Positions 25,582 to 34,202 of a stretch of DNA of 35,398 nucleotides are shown here, piece by piece. This DNA comes from Bacillota bacterium. Its GTDB lineage: Bacteria > Bacillota > Desulfitobacteriia > Desulfitobacteriales > JAJXUE01. The translations under genes were made by a program, and so were the position numbers. The DNA lies in contig JAJXUE010000031.1 of assembly GCA_021783135.1 (NCBI GenBank), positions 1 to 35,398 on the forward strand, written 5' to 3'. Within the stretch, counting starts at the first letter, position 1. Each line of letters opens with the position of its first letter. A model generated the notes under the pieces. That model was not told the DNA's origin and ran no database searches. It worked only from the letters and a program-made list of their open reading frames with translations.

Positions 25582-26661
25582 TTATCGTTCCAGAATTAAT
25601 GAACGGCTAAGCTCCAACTCTCCAACTCTAACTTTTTGCGACGGAAAGTTTCCACTAAATGTAAGCATTTGTAATCCTTGCTCCGTAAGAAGCACTGTAT
25701 CTTCTGATTTAGCGCCTTGGATAGTCGGATTCCAGGCAAGCGCCTGTCCGGTTTGGATTAGCCTTGTCGCATCGGGCGTAGCCTTGGCCTCCCTAGATTG
25801 GTAACCTGCAATACCACCTTGGTGATGATATTGCCATTCGCCAGGAAATCCGGCCCGGGCATAGGCGTCTTGCCCAATCTTAAACACACTTCCGAGACTG
25901 ACACCGCGACGTGTCGCAGCCAACATCGCCGCGTCCACTTCTATCACAGCTTGTTGCTTGGCTGCCAATTCGGCTGAAATTCTACCAAAATGAACTGCTC
26001 TTGATACAGAAGCTACCAAGCCCCATTTTCTCGCGCTCAACACCAAAAGAGCATAATCTTGCACAACATTATCTGTTGGCAGAGGATGGCGGTAGGTCTT
26101 AGCCCTCATATCCCCTCCGACTAAGCACACCACCGGTTCCATACCAAGTTCACAGCTAGCCTTGGCCATTCGAGCGGCAATTTGGTACTCAGTTTCACCC
26201 CGGCCAAACTCTTGCGCCGTGCGCTCTACGACTTCTCCCGCTAATCTACCCAAAATTTGATATTGTTTTTGCTCAAACGGTGTTAATACGAGACGCATTT
26301 GCAAAAATTCCTCAGCCAATTGCTCATCGTTGGCAACCCGCAAACCCTCACTCAGGGTTTGCACAAGCTTGTCTTTTTCGTCTTCGGCATACCAAGGGTA
26401 TGTTCTCACCTGCTCACAGATGCGATTTACTCCCTCTTCATGCCAAAGTCGCTCTCCTTCAACATTGTTGACGATCAATTCCACACAATCAGGGCCGATA
26501 AAAATCGCTCCAATGCCCATTTGGCTGGCTATGTTAACAAAAAATCTACCTCCCGTTAACCAAGCCAAATTTAATTGTGACTGAACGATTACCCCTTGGT
26601 AATCTTTATGCGCTAGCATAGACCTAATCATTTGAATTTTTATGCTTGTTTCTTCGTCCAC
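25582..26661 (-). CDS. M24-fold (pita-bread) peptidase homologue lacking metal ligands
   Basis: The product is about 360 residues with an N-terminal creatinase-type domain (about 10-130) and a C-terminal M24 domain. Active M24 enzymes bind two metals with D, D, H, E and E. Here (numbered from the GTG at 26673, four codons upstream) the first two aspartates align with V211 and S222 in VLSARKWGLVASVSR. The histidine H284 is kept, the first glutamate is missing (region ALAWNPTIQG), and the last is kept as E324 (GAKSEDTVLL). Peptidase activity is therefore unlikely, although binding could remain. The likely start is GTG at 26661, with AAAGGTGG upstream. It lies between the TRAP transporter and the sugar acid enzymes. 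Confidence 0.8.
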   Translation of the reverse strand: MDEETSIKIQMIRSMLAHKDYQGVIVQSQLNLAWLTGGRFFVNIASQMGIGAIFIGPDCVELIVNNVEGERLWHEEGVNRICEQVRTYPWYAEDEKDKLVQTLSEGLRVANDEQLAEEFLQMRLVLTPFEQKQYQILGRLAGEVVERTAQEFGRGETEYQIAARMAKASCELGMEPVVCLVGGDMRAKTYRHPLPTDNVVQDYALLVLSARKWGLVASVSRAVHFGRISAELAAKQQAVIEVDAAMLAATRRGVSLGSVFKIGQDAYARAGFPGEWQYHHQGGIAGYQSREAKATPDATRLIQTGQALAWNPTIQGAKSEDTVLLTEQGLQMLTFSGNFPSQKVRVGELELSRSLILER

Positions 26662-26736
26662 TAACAGAGCCACCTTTGTATTACAATCCTTACTACGCCT
26701 AGTATAAAATTTATAAAATATCTGTCGCGTGTGTCA

Positions 26737-28026
26737 TTAATGAACCAGCAATCGCGGTAAAGTCATGGAAATAGCGGGGATATACGTAAGCAGCATTAGC
26801 ACAACAAACATAACTGCTAAAAATGGCAGCATGGCCTTGTATGCCTTTTCCAACGACAACCCTCCGATCGAACAACCGACAAATATAGCGGCACCGATCG
26901 GTGGAGTAAGCAAACCAATTCCCAAAGTCAGCATTAACATTACCCCAAATTGAATCGGATCCATACCAACTCGCACAGCGATTGGCAGTAAAATAGGGGT
27001 GGCAATTAAGATAAGTGGGGCCATATCAATTACCATGGCAAATAGCAGCAAAATAATATTGATCAATAACAAAATCACATATTTATTACTGGACAAGCCT
27101 GTAACAAAACTCATTACCATATCAGGAACGTGCAAGTAGGCCATAAACCAGGAGAAGGCTTGAGATGCAGCAATCAGAAAAAGCACCACAGACAATTTGC
27201 GAAAAGTACCCAGCACAATGCTATGAAACTTTTTAAACCCGACTTCTCTAAATACCAATGTTACCATGATCAAGGCATAGACAACGGCGACAGCTGCCGA
27301 TTCATTTGCCGTAAAAATACCGGCAAGAACTCCGGATACGATGATTAAAGCAGTGGTAAGACCCAGAAGTCCTTCCCAAATCACGCGAAGCCTTTCTTCT
27401 TTTGGAATCTTCTCACCTTTCGGATAGCGACGCCGAATCGAAATGATATAACTGGTAATCATCAATGAAATACCTAGCCCAATACCGGGTACCAAGCCTG
27501 CAGCAAATAAACCGGCAATCGACACGCCGCCAGCGGCAAGTGAGTACAAAATGATATTATGACTGGGCGGCAACAGTACCCCTTGAATTGACCCCGTACA
27601 GGTAACACCGACCGCAAAGTCGGTATCATACCCTCTTTCACGCATCATTGGGATCATGATACTGCCAATAGACGAAGCATCAGCCACGGCTGAACCGGTA
27701 ATTCCGCCAAAGAACATGGTTGAGAGCACATTTACGATCGCTAAGCCACCCCGGAACCGTCCTACTAATAAATTCGACAGACGGATTAAGCGAGTGGAAA
27801 TTCCTCCTTCACCCATGATTTCACCCGCAAAGATAAACAGTGGAATCGCCATAATTGAGAAAGAGTTCAAGCCATTAAGCATGCGTTGCCCAACAACTTC
27901 TAACGGCACACCTAAATAAAAACCTGTCAGCACTGACGCTACGGCTAAACCCAAAGCTACGGGGACTCGCATTAAAATCAGCAAAATAAACGACCCTAAC
28001 AAAATTGCAACCGCAATTCCTGACAT
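26737..28026 (-). CDS. dctM: TRAP transporter large permease (DctM/TctM-type)
   Basis: The product is 429 residues, very hydrophobic, with about 12 predicted helices. Characteristic segments are IPLFIFAGEIMGEGGIS, GGITGSAVADASSIGSIMIP, LPPSHNIILYS and LGIGLLTPPIGAAIFVG. The start overlaps the dctQ stop by one base (TAATG), so the two membrane subunits are translated in tandem. It imports a solute in symport with sodium or protons, together with DctP. Given the cluster, the solute is probably a hexuronate. Confidence 0.93.
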   Translation of the reverse strand: MSGIAVAILLGSFILLILMRVPVALGLAVASVLTGFYLGVPLEVVGQRMLNGLNSFSIMAIPLFIFAGEIMGEGGISTRLIRLSNLLVGRFRGGLAIVNVLSTMFFGGITGSAVADASSIGSIMIPMMRERGYDTDFAVGVTCTGSIQGVLLPPSHNIILYSLAAGGVSIAGLFAAGLVPGIGLGISLMITSYIISIRRRYPKGEKIPKEERLRVIWEGLLGLTTALIIVSGVLAGIFTANESAAVAVVYALIMVTLVFREVGFKKFHSIVLGTFRKLSVVLFLIAASQAFSWFMAYLHVPDMVMSFVTGLSSNKYVILLLINIILLLFAMVIDMAPLILIATPILLPIAVRVGMDPIQFGVMLMLTLGIGLLTPPIGAAIFVGCSIGGLSLEKAYKAMLPFLAVMFVVLMLLTYIPAISMTLPRLLVH

Positions 28027-28550
28027 TAACCTTCCTCCTCACCGACAAATAACCACTTAAGACCGGAAATAATTATTACCAGTCCGGTAACAGGAACGGC
28101 GACATAGCCTAACCCATTCGGCAATCCGGTTGCCGGCAACTGTGAGCTCCAAGTTAGCACTGTAAATTTATAGCCTTCAATCAGTAGGAGTAAGCCAAAA
28201 CCGATGGAGAGAACATCCGACAGACGATCGAGCCAAGGGCGTAACCATGCAGGTGCCCTATCATAGATAATTGTCACGCTCAAGTGACACCTTCTGCCCA
28301 AACCAGTCCCGATACTTAAAAAACCATACGCAGTCATAAACAGTAGCGCGACTTCTTCCGACCAAGCGGGGGTATTCCGCAACACATACCGTGCAAATAC
28401 TTGATAAGCTACAATGGCAACCATTATTACCATCATGTAAGCCCCGATCCATTCCACAACGGTATCAATGGCTTTAACAACCCTTCGCATTTTACCTTTC
28501 AATCCTTTGGCCCGTATCGGTAGCTCCTGGTCTTTAATTTTCAACCTCAT
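28026..28550 (-). CDS. dctQ: TRAP transporter small permease (DctQ-type)
   Basis: The product is 174 residues with four membrane segments at about 38-55, 70-90, 105-125 and 140-165. TPAWSEEVALLFM (near residue 62) and the pattern ARYVLRNTPAW are typical of DctQ proteins. It forms the membrane complex with DctM. The ATG has AAGGATG upstream. It lies 75 nt after the solute-binding protein gene. Confidence 0.92.
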   Translation of the reverse strand: MRLKIKDQELPIRAKGLKGKMRRVVKAIDTVVEWIGAYMMVIMVAIVAYQVFARYVLRNTPAWSEEVALLFMTAYGFLSIGTGLGRRCHLSVTIIYDRAPAWLRPWLDRLSDVLSIGFGLLLLIEGYKFTVLTWSSQLPATGLPNGLGYVAVPVTGLVIIISGLKWLFVGEEEG

Positions 28551-28592
28551 GCACCATCCTTCATGGGCAAAATCTTTATGCTGGGATAAGGT

Positions 28593-28616
28593 GGGTGACC
28601 GTTGACACGGTCACCC
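28593..28616. other. Stem-loop between dctP and dctQ
   Basis: A perfect 9-bp stem (GGGTGACCG with CGGTCACCC) has a 6-nt loop and no T-tract in either direction. This is where a processing or mRNA-stabilising element often raises the binding protein relative to its membrane partners. Confidence 0.6.
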
Positions 28617-28624
28617 CAACATGT

Positions 28625-29632
28625 CTATTTCACTGCGCGAATTTGTGTGATTAAACTTTGGTAGGGTTTGCCGTACTTGGCGTACAAAGGTGCTACCGCC
28701 TGTTGCCATTCAGCTGGATTGACTTGAGAAATAACATTACCGTTAGCAATAGCTGCTTTTTTAGCTGTTGTCTCTAATTGAGTCCAAGCTTGACGTTGCA
28801 CAGTTTGAGAATCTATGGCTGCTTGCATAATAATTTTTTGATCGGAAGGAGAGAGCTTGTTCCAAGTTGCTTGACTGGCAACTACAATTTCCGGAACGCG
28901 GGAATGCTCATCTTCTGTCATATATTTTGCAACCTTGTAGTGATTAGTTGAATAATAACTGGGCCAGTTATTTTCGGCGCCATCTACTACACCTGTTTGC
29001 AGTGCACTATAAACCTCGCCGTAATCCATTGGCGTTGGCGATCCTCCCAAGGCTTTGACAAGGTCGATAAAGATATCAGATTGTTGCACCCGAATCTTCA
29101 TGCCTTTAAGATCACTTGGATGAATAACTGGGTGCTTCGAATTGTAAAAGTCTCTCGCACCGGAATCGTAATAAGTCAGGCCCACCATTTTGGCCGATTG
29201 CAACGAATTTAACATTTGCGTACCGATTGGTCCGTTAAGCACATCCCACATCTGAGCACTACTGTTGAAAAGATATGGCAAGCTAAACACGTTTAACTCG
29301 TTGTCAAATGAGGCCAAAGGAGAAGCGTTAATGCGTCCTAAGTCGATTGCTCCCATTTGCAACTGCTCGATTACCGTTTTCTCATCGCCAAGTTGGGCAT
29401 TCGGGTAAACCACAATGTTTATCCGTCCATTAGTACGCTCTTTTACCAACTTAGCAAACTCGTTGTCACCGGTTACTGTAGGATAATTCGGGGCCTGATT
29501 ATCTGCCAGACGCAGTGTCATGGTCTCTTGAGGTGCCTTTGCACCTTGTTGTTGTGGGGTTGTCCCACATGCAGTAAGACTAAGCGCCAACCCCGCACTA
29601 ATAGCAATAGCTGAGATTTTTCTCCAATTCAT
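28625..29632 (-). CDS. dctP: TRAP transporter solute-binding protein (DctP-type), lipoprotein
   Basis: The product is 335 residues. The signal sequence ends LSLTAC, with Cys22 as the lipobox cysteine, so it is likely anchored on the outside of the cytoplasmic membrane. The DctP fold follows: LRLADNQAPNYPTVTG, GRINIVVYPNAQLGDEKTVIEQLQMGAIDLG, then GMKIRVQQSDIFID whose arginine normally salt-bridges to the solute carboxylate. This supports an acid solute, and the neighbours point to a uronate. The ATG has GGGAGG upstream. A 110-nt gap separates it from uxaE. Confidence 0.93.
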   Translation of the reverse strand: MNWRKISAIAISAGLALSLTACGTTPQQQGAKAPQETMTLRLADNQAPNYPTVTGDNEFAKLVKERTNGRINIVVYPNAQLGDEKTVIEQLQMGAIDLGRINASPLASFDNELNVFSLPYLFNSSAQMWDVLNGPIGTQMLNSLQSAKMVGLTYYDSGARDFYNSKHPVIHPSDLKGMKIRVQQSDIFIDLVKALGGSPTPMDYGEVYSALQTGVVDGAENNWPSYYSTNHYKVAKYMTEDEHSRVPEIVVASQATWNKLSPSDQKIIMQAAIDSQTVQRQAWTQLETTAKKAAIANGNVISQVNPAEWQQAVAPLYAKYGKPYQSLITQIRAVK

Positions 29633-29742
29633 GAATTTTCCTCCCTTTTTGTTCTAATCAAAAATGCCGTAACCTATCCGATTTAAGCTCATTTGAGTTA
29701 TTTCATCCCCCCAATCATCGTTTAAAGGACGCCATGGTTTGT

Positions 29743-31257
29743 TTAATGATCCGGCCAAAGCTTTTGCAAATGTGACTCTATATGCTTTGCCAATACACCA
29801 GCATACACTTCTTCATTTTCTTCCAGCGAGCGAAAAATTTCGGAACGGAACAAATATTCTCCCTGGTTATTCCGATTGGTAAGAAGTAAGCCGTACGCAA
29901 TGTGCATGAGCTGCCGGCAATCATCCATGTCAAGTAACCCTGCCAATTTGGAATCTTCCACTGTGCTGAGTGGCGGAAGGTTAGCCAAGTTTGGTGTAAC
30001 GTGATAATATTGCAAAGCCTCACTAAAATTAGTCAATGCATAAGTATGCATCGCCCTATACAGTTCTGGCTTATTCTGGGCAATTACTCTTACAGCTTCC
30101 AGCCAACTGGTACCGGCGGTCTTAACGTGAACTCGTCCGCCCGTTTTAGTGCCCACTATGGAGAATATTGTGAATTTATCGCTGCCGGAGTGAATGCTTA
30201 ATCTATACCCAAACTCATCTGCTATTTGAGCATGCAAGGAAAACTCTGCGGCAAATTGCTCTACGTCCCCTTTGTAGTCGATTCCCTTTTGGAACTCGCC
30301 ACAAAATCGCGGTGCTAGACTCGCAAATGCTACCTTAGCCTCTATGAGCTCTCTGGCCACAAAATAATGCGCTTGCGGCGTTGTGGGGACTGTAGTCTCA
30401 TCAATCGATATTTCAAAGTCAATTTGACGCGAGCTGATACAGGACTTATATACCTTACTGATAAAGGTGATTGCTTTGACATAGGTTAAGACGATACGCT
30501 TTAGTTCGTCACAAGAAAAAGTAATGGTATTTAAGCCTAGGCCAAAGTTTTTGTTCAGATAAGTTCGTTCATAATATTGCTTACTTGGATCGGGTAATTT
30601 TTCATACTCTGCATTAACTACACCACTTGGTAAATCCGTAATGTAATTTGCTAAATGCTCTGAGCAATCCAAGGTAATCATCGAATACCCCGCATCCAGG
30701 GCTAGACTGATTTCACCTTCAGTTTTTAGATGATCCCCATCTGCACCAAAACCGTTCGTATAATCTTCTTGAAATACTGCCCATGTAGCAGCATCGAGTA
30801 CCTGTCTAAAAGTCCGTTCGGTCAAGGTCAGTTCCCGCATAGATTGCTGTGCCAATACAGGCCTCACTCTCTCTGCCCTTTTTAGCGCCCGTAAATGGCC
30901 AGGTGTAGCTACGCCAAGTCGATCACCGAGCCCGATGGTCATTCCCTTGCGTCCTAGCGGGATTGGCGCCGTGAACGGAAACCAACGCCGCAGTTTTTGT
31001 GCATTTTCGCTAATCAACGGGCACACCTTGACTAACTTACCTTGAATTCTTGATTCGACGCCCTTAAAATCATCAAACATTGCGCCATTTTCTATTTGAT
31101 TAACGCATACTAAGAATTTCTCCATGGCATTTTTCACCAAACATACTACACAGCCAGCTTCTCTATGCACGGAATTCGGATAAATTTTAGTATGTTCCGA
31201 CCATAAAGAACTGATTATACTTTCTAGTTGCCCTTGCACCAACATCTCTCCCTTCAC
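29743..31257 (-). CDS. uxaE: Tagaturonate/fructuronate epimerase
   Basis: The product is 504 residues. The family motifs are LGRKGMTIGLGDRLGVATPG near 101-120, QQSMRELTLT near 137-146, ATWAVFQEDY near 157-166 and GFGADGDHLKT near 169-179. SIHSGSDKF lies further on. UxaE interconverts D-tagaturonate and D-fructuronate, so glucuronate can be fed into the altronate branch without uxuA or uxuB. None of those is in this window. The start is uncertain: GTG at 31257, or ATG or GTG a few codons later, since GGGAG lies between them. It is separated from the ROK gene by 50 nt and opens the catabolic part of the operon. Confidence 0.9.
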   Translation of the reverse strand: MKGEMLVQGQLESIISSLWSEHTKIYPNSVHREAGCVVCLVKNAMEKFLVCVNQIENGAMFDDFKGVESRIQGKLVKVCPLISENAQKLRRWFPFTAPIPLGRKGMTIGLGDRLGVATPGHLRALKRAERVRPVLAQQSMRELTLTERTFRQVLDAATWAVFQEDYTNGFGADGDHLKTEGEISLALDAGYSMITLDCSEHLANYITDLPSGVVNAEYEKLPDPSKQYYERTYLNKNFGLGLNTITFSCDELKRIVLTYVKAITFISKVYKSCISSRQIDFEISIDETTVPTTPQAHYFVARELIEAKVAFASLAPRFCGEFQKGIDYKGDVEQFAAEFSLHAQIADEFGYRLSIHSGSDKFTIFSIVGTKTGGRVHVKTAGTSWLEAVRVIAQNKPELYRAMHTYALTNFSEALQYYHVTPNLANLPPLSTVEDSKLAGLLDMDDCRQLMHIAYGLLLTNRNNQGEYLFRSEIFRSLEENEEVYAGVLAKHIESHLQKLWPDH

Positions 31258-31307
31258 AACATAGAGCTACAGTCGCATCGATTTGTTCTGCTGTTACATT
31301 TAGCGAA

Positions 31308-32537
31308 TCAGGAAATCATGTTGTCTGAGCCTTCCAATGTAAACAGATTTTTGATTACACCTAAACATGCTCCATAAAAAGCTGCGTTTCTTCCGATAGC
31401 AGAAATTTCTATTCGTGTATCACGAGCTATCTCCGGAAATGCATGGCGGTTCAGACTCTCCAACAAAGGTTCTATCAAAACGGTCTGACTTTCAGATAAA
31501 ATACCACCGAGGCACACGATTTCCGGATTATAAAAGTTTATGACATTGGCTATCCCTATTCCGATATACCATCCCGCCTGTCTAATCAACTGCCAAGCAT
31601 AGGAATCAACTTCATTAGCCGCGGCAATGATGTCATCAATTCCTATTTTCCCCTTCTGCTGCCAAATGGCTTTAAGTCCATCGTTATCCTGACACAGGGG
31701 CAGTTCATTATTTGCCTTTCGTACTAAGGCAGAAACGGCATAGATACTTTCTAAACAACCTTTATTGCCGCAATTACATAAGGGGCCGTCTTCAACTACA
31801 ACCATGTGTCCCATCTCTCCAGCATGGCCATGAGCACCATAGAGCATTTTATTATCCATAATTACCCCGGCGCTAAAGCCCTCACCAAGGTTAACGTAGA
31901 CCAGATTTTTAATATCTTTACCTTTACCAATTGTGTACTCAGCTAAAGCTGCCGCATGAGGATTATGCTCAACATGTAATGGCAGGTTTAGTCGTGCTTC
32001 CAACCACTGTTTTACTGGGATATTGCACCACTGTTCACCCAAACTTGGCGAGCGCTTAATTACTTTGGTAGTAATGTCCAACAAACCGGGAAATGCAAAA
32101 CCGGCGCCATGGATTTTCTTGACAGGAATTTCAGTCTCCGCAATTAACTCTTCTATTTTTTCTACCACTGAATCTATAGCTGTTTTGGGATTTTCCATAT
32201 CGATTTCGGCTTCCAATACTTTAACCGGACGAAGTAACAAATCTACAATTCCAATAGTTGTTCTATTTCTTGTTATCTCGGCTCCAATCACATATCCGGC
32301 ATCGGGGCAAATTTGCAGTCGCATTGGGCGACGCCCTCCACTAGATTCACCCAAGCCTATTTCTTGAACATAGCCTAATTCAACCAATTCCCGCACAATA
32401 CCAGTAATTGCCGCCGGAGTTAACCTAGTTAGCTCCGCTAATTGCTGGCGGGAAATGTTTTCGTTTTCTCTAACAATATTCAAAACATTAATTCGGTTAA
32501 GTTTTTTAACTGACTCTAGATTGCGAGCATCCTGCAT
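31308..32537 (-). CDS. ROK-family transcriptional repressor
   Basis: The product is 409 residues. An N-terminal winged helix-turn-helix at about 12-75 (ISRQQLAELTRLTPAAITGIV) is followed by the ROK domain. The zinc site is kept as H244, C254, C256 and C261 in HMVVVEDGPLCNCGNKGC. The kinase catalytic aspartate of the NDANA motif is replaced by P193 in EHNPHAAALAE, so this is a regulator and not a sugar kinase. Such NagC/XylR proteins usually repress the operon beside them until a sugar or its derivative binds. The ATG has GGGAG upstream. It heads the uronate cluster, and the effector is unknown. Confidence 0.92.
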   Translation of the reverse strand: MQDARNLESVKKLNRINVLNIVRENENISRQQLAELTRLTPAAITGIVRELVELGYVQEIGLGESSGGRRPMRLQICPDAGYVIGAEITRNRTTIGIVDLLLRPVKVLEAEIDMENPKTAIDSVVEKIEELIAETEIPVKKIHGAGFAFPGLLDITTKVIKRSPSLGEQWCNIPVKQWLEARLNLPLHVEHNPHAAALAEYTIGKGKDIKNLVYVNLGEGFSAGVIMDNKMLYGAHGHAGEMGHMVVVEDGPLCNCGNKGCLESIYAVSALVRKANNELPLCQDNDGLKAIWQQKGKIGIDDIIAAANEVDSYAWQLIRQAGWYIGIGIANVINFYNPEIVCLGGILSESQTVLIEPLLESLNRHAFPEIARDTRIEISAIGRNAAFYGACLGVIKNLFTLEGSDNMIS

Positions 32538-32564
32538 AACTTCACTCCCTTTATTAATCTATTT

Positions 32565-32593
32565 AATTTATACGACGCATTGCATAGTGACAA
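32565..32593 (-). promoter_or_regulatory. Candidate promoter of the ROK gene and uronate cluster
   Basis: On the minus strand TTGTCA (five of six -35 bases) and TAAATT (four of six -10 bases) are separated by 17 bp. Transcription would start about 20 nt before the ROK ATG. It may be the promoter of the whole cluster, since later gaps are short. Confidence 0.45.
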
Positions 32594-32713
32594 ATAGCCC
32601 CAATACCACTTTGTACGCCATTTACCCAGCATCTTTATTAATAGTGTTAATTAAGATGATAATAGATTCGCTCCCTCCTCTCATTTTTCCTGCTACCTTC
32701 AGACAAAATTTTT

Positions 32714-32806
32714 AATTATCTAACAATTATCTTTTTGATAACATTTTTACCTGCATTTTTGCCTATTTATTCCATTCAGATGTCATTCAGTTGTCTTGTT
32801 TATAAT
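32714..32806. promoter_or_regulatory. Repeat-rich regulatory region between the ROK gene and the two-component genes
   Basis: Several short repeats lie in this AT-rich gap. AATTATC occurs at 32714 and 32725 (11-bp spacing). TTATC-ttttt-GATAA forms an inverted repeat at 32727-32741. ATTCAGATGTC and ATTCAGTTGTC are tandem 11-mers at 32774-32795, five bases before a plus-strand TATAAT at 32801-32806. The 11-bp direct repeats resemble the spacing used by OmpR/PhoB-type regulators, and such a regulator is encoded 1.5 kb away. The rest of the 368-bp gap (32538-32905) holds the candidate ROK promoter and the terminator of the kinase gene. Confidence 0.4.
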
Positions 32807-32821
32807 TTGTGCTGTGAGCAT

Positions 32822-32863
32822 AATAAAAAATCTCGCAAACTAGTAGCTAGTTCTGCGAGATTT
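32822..32863 (-). terminator. Strong intrinsic terminator of the two-component operon
   Basis: A 16-bp stem with one bulged base (AAATCTCGCA then AACTAG, paired with CTAGTT then TGCGAGATTT) has a 3-nt loop. On the minus strand it is followed by TTTTTTATT. It ends about 43 nt after the sensor kinase stop codon. Confidence 0.88.
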
Positions 32864-32905
32864 AACTTACTTATGGTAAGTGATTGGTTAGAATCACCAA
32901 CTGTC

Positions 32906-34201
32906 TCAGGCGGAAGACCTGCGTTTGCCTTGTGTTTTCTGCCGGAACACGATATGAACACGTGTCCCTTGCCCTTCTTTACTATCAACCGAAATGGTAC
33001 CGTTATGAGCCAAAACTATCCATCTGGCAATCGATAGCCCCAATCCAGTTCCACCTGCAGCCCTGGATCTAACTTTATCACCTCTATAAAATCTGTCGAA
33101 AATATGAGGCAAGTCTGCCTGGGAAATACCGATCCCGTCATCCTCAACCGCAAGTTCCACGTCATGCTTAGTTTGTCGACACAAAACCTTGATGTTGCCA
33201 CTCTCTGAAGTATATTTTAAGGCATTGTCCAAAAGAATTACTAACAACTGGTGGATTCGCTCACTATCCCCCCAAAAGGAAACGTCTTTTTCGATTACGG
33301 TTTTAATCTCTATTTTTTTAGTCGCGGCTAACTGGGTAAAGTGTTCAATCACTTTGATAACCAATACATCTAAAGCAAAGTTGCGCCATTCCAGTTCCAG
33401 TTGATCCGAATCTGATCGAGCTAAAGTAAGAAGCTGCGACACCATCTTTGTCATTCTCTTTACCTCTGACAACATGGTCGAGATGCCACTACTTGCTTGC
33501 TCAATGGTTTGGTTGGGATGGCGGAACAGCATTTCTAATTGTCCCTGCACAACGGCAAGGGGGGTTCTTAGTTCATGCGAAGCATCTGCCACAAACTGCT
33601 GTTGTTTTTCCCACGACCGCTTGATAGGAACAAGTGCCCTCTCGGCCAAAAAAAGTCCGACGAAAAAGGATATTAGACCCCCAATAATGACTCCAATGAA
33701 GATTACAACCCCTAAATCATTCAGCATGTCTGTTTCCGGGTCGATGCTTATCACCGCTTGAACGGTAGCTGCTTTACTTAGGATCGGACTGCTAAGTGCT
33801 TTGAAGTTGGCAGCTGTGAAAATTACGGACTCTGCTAGCGTTCGGTATTTATGACCTTCAATATTAACAGTAAGGAACTTTTGCAGTGCCAAATGCTTTT
33901 TTAAAATGTCAAAATCACTTGCCAAAAACGCCTGATGTGGGGACTGTAAAATCAAGTTGTTTTTACTGTCCCAAATAATATAAACCACACGTCGGTCGGC
34001 TTGTCTTTCAATATTTTGTGGGCTTAATTCGTTAAATTGCTCTCGTGGTAGATGCAACATTGCGGACTGTAGTGAATTATCAACTTGCGAATACAGACGG
34101 CTATACGTATACATATAGATTACAAATCCAAATATGTTAAGGATAATGAAGAAGACAATGGTATTTAGAGCAACCATCCTAGTGCGAGTTTTTTGAAACA
34201 T
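32906..34201 (-). CDS. Membrane sensor histidine kinase (BaeS/CiaH-like)
   Basis: The product is 431 residues. TM1 is at about 11-33, with an extracytoplasmic sensor stretch up to 160. TM2 is near 163-184, followed by a short HAMP-like linker. The dimerisation domain carries FVADASHELRTPL with H199 as the phospho-acceptor. The ATPase domain has N box LLVILLDNALKYT, G1 VEDDGIGI, F box FDRFYRG and G2 GGTGLGLSI. The ATG follows AGGGAGAATAG and lies one base after the response regulator stop, so the pair is translationally coupled. The stimulus is not visible from the sequence. Confidence 0.93.
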   Translation of the reverse strand: MFQKTRTRMVALNTIVFFIILNIFGFVIYMYTYSRLYSQVDNSLQSAMLHLPREQFNELSPQNIERQADRRVVYIIWDSKNNLILQSPHQAFLASDFDILKKHLALQKFLTVNIEGHKYRTLAESVIFTAANFKALSSPILSKAATVQAVISIDPETDMLNDLGVVIFIGVIIGGLISFFVGLFLAERALVPIKRSWEKQQQFVADASHELRTPLAVVQGQLEMLFRHPNQTIEQASSGISTMLSEVKRMTKMVSQLLTLARSDSDQLELEWRNFALDVLVIKVIEHFTQLAATKKIEIKTVIEKDVSFWGDSERIHQLLVILLDNALKYTSESGNIKVLCRQTKHDVELAVEDDGIGISQADLPHIFDRFYRGDKVRSRAAGGTGLGLSIARWIVLAHNGTISVDSKEGQGTRVHIVFRQKTQGKRRSSA

Positions 34202-34202
34202 G

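Noticed and set aside
32538-32700. Tiny leader peptides upstream of the ROK gene (about 17 and 20 codons on the minus strand)
   Set aside because: They have no convincing ribosome binding sites and one overlaps the candidate promoter.
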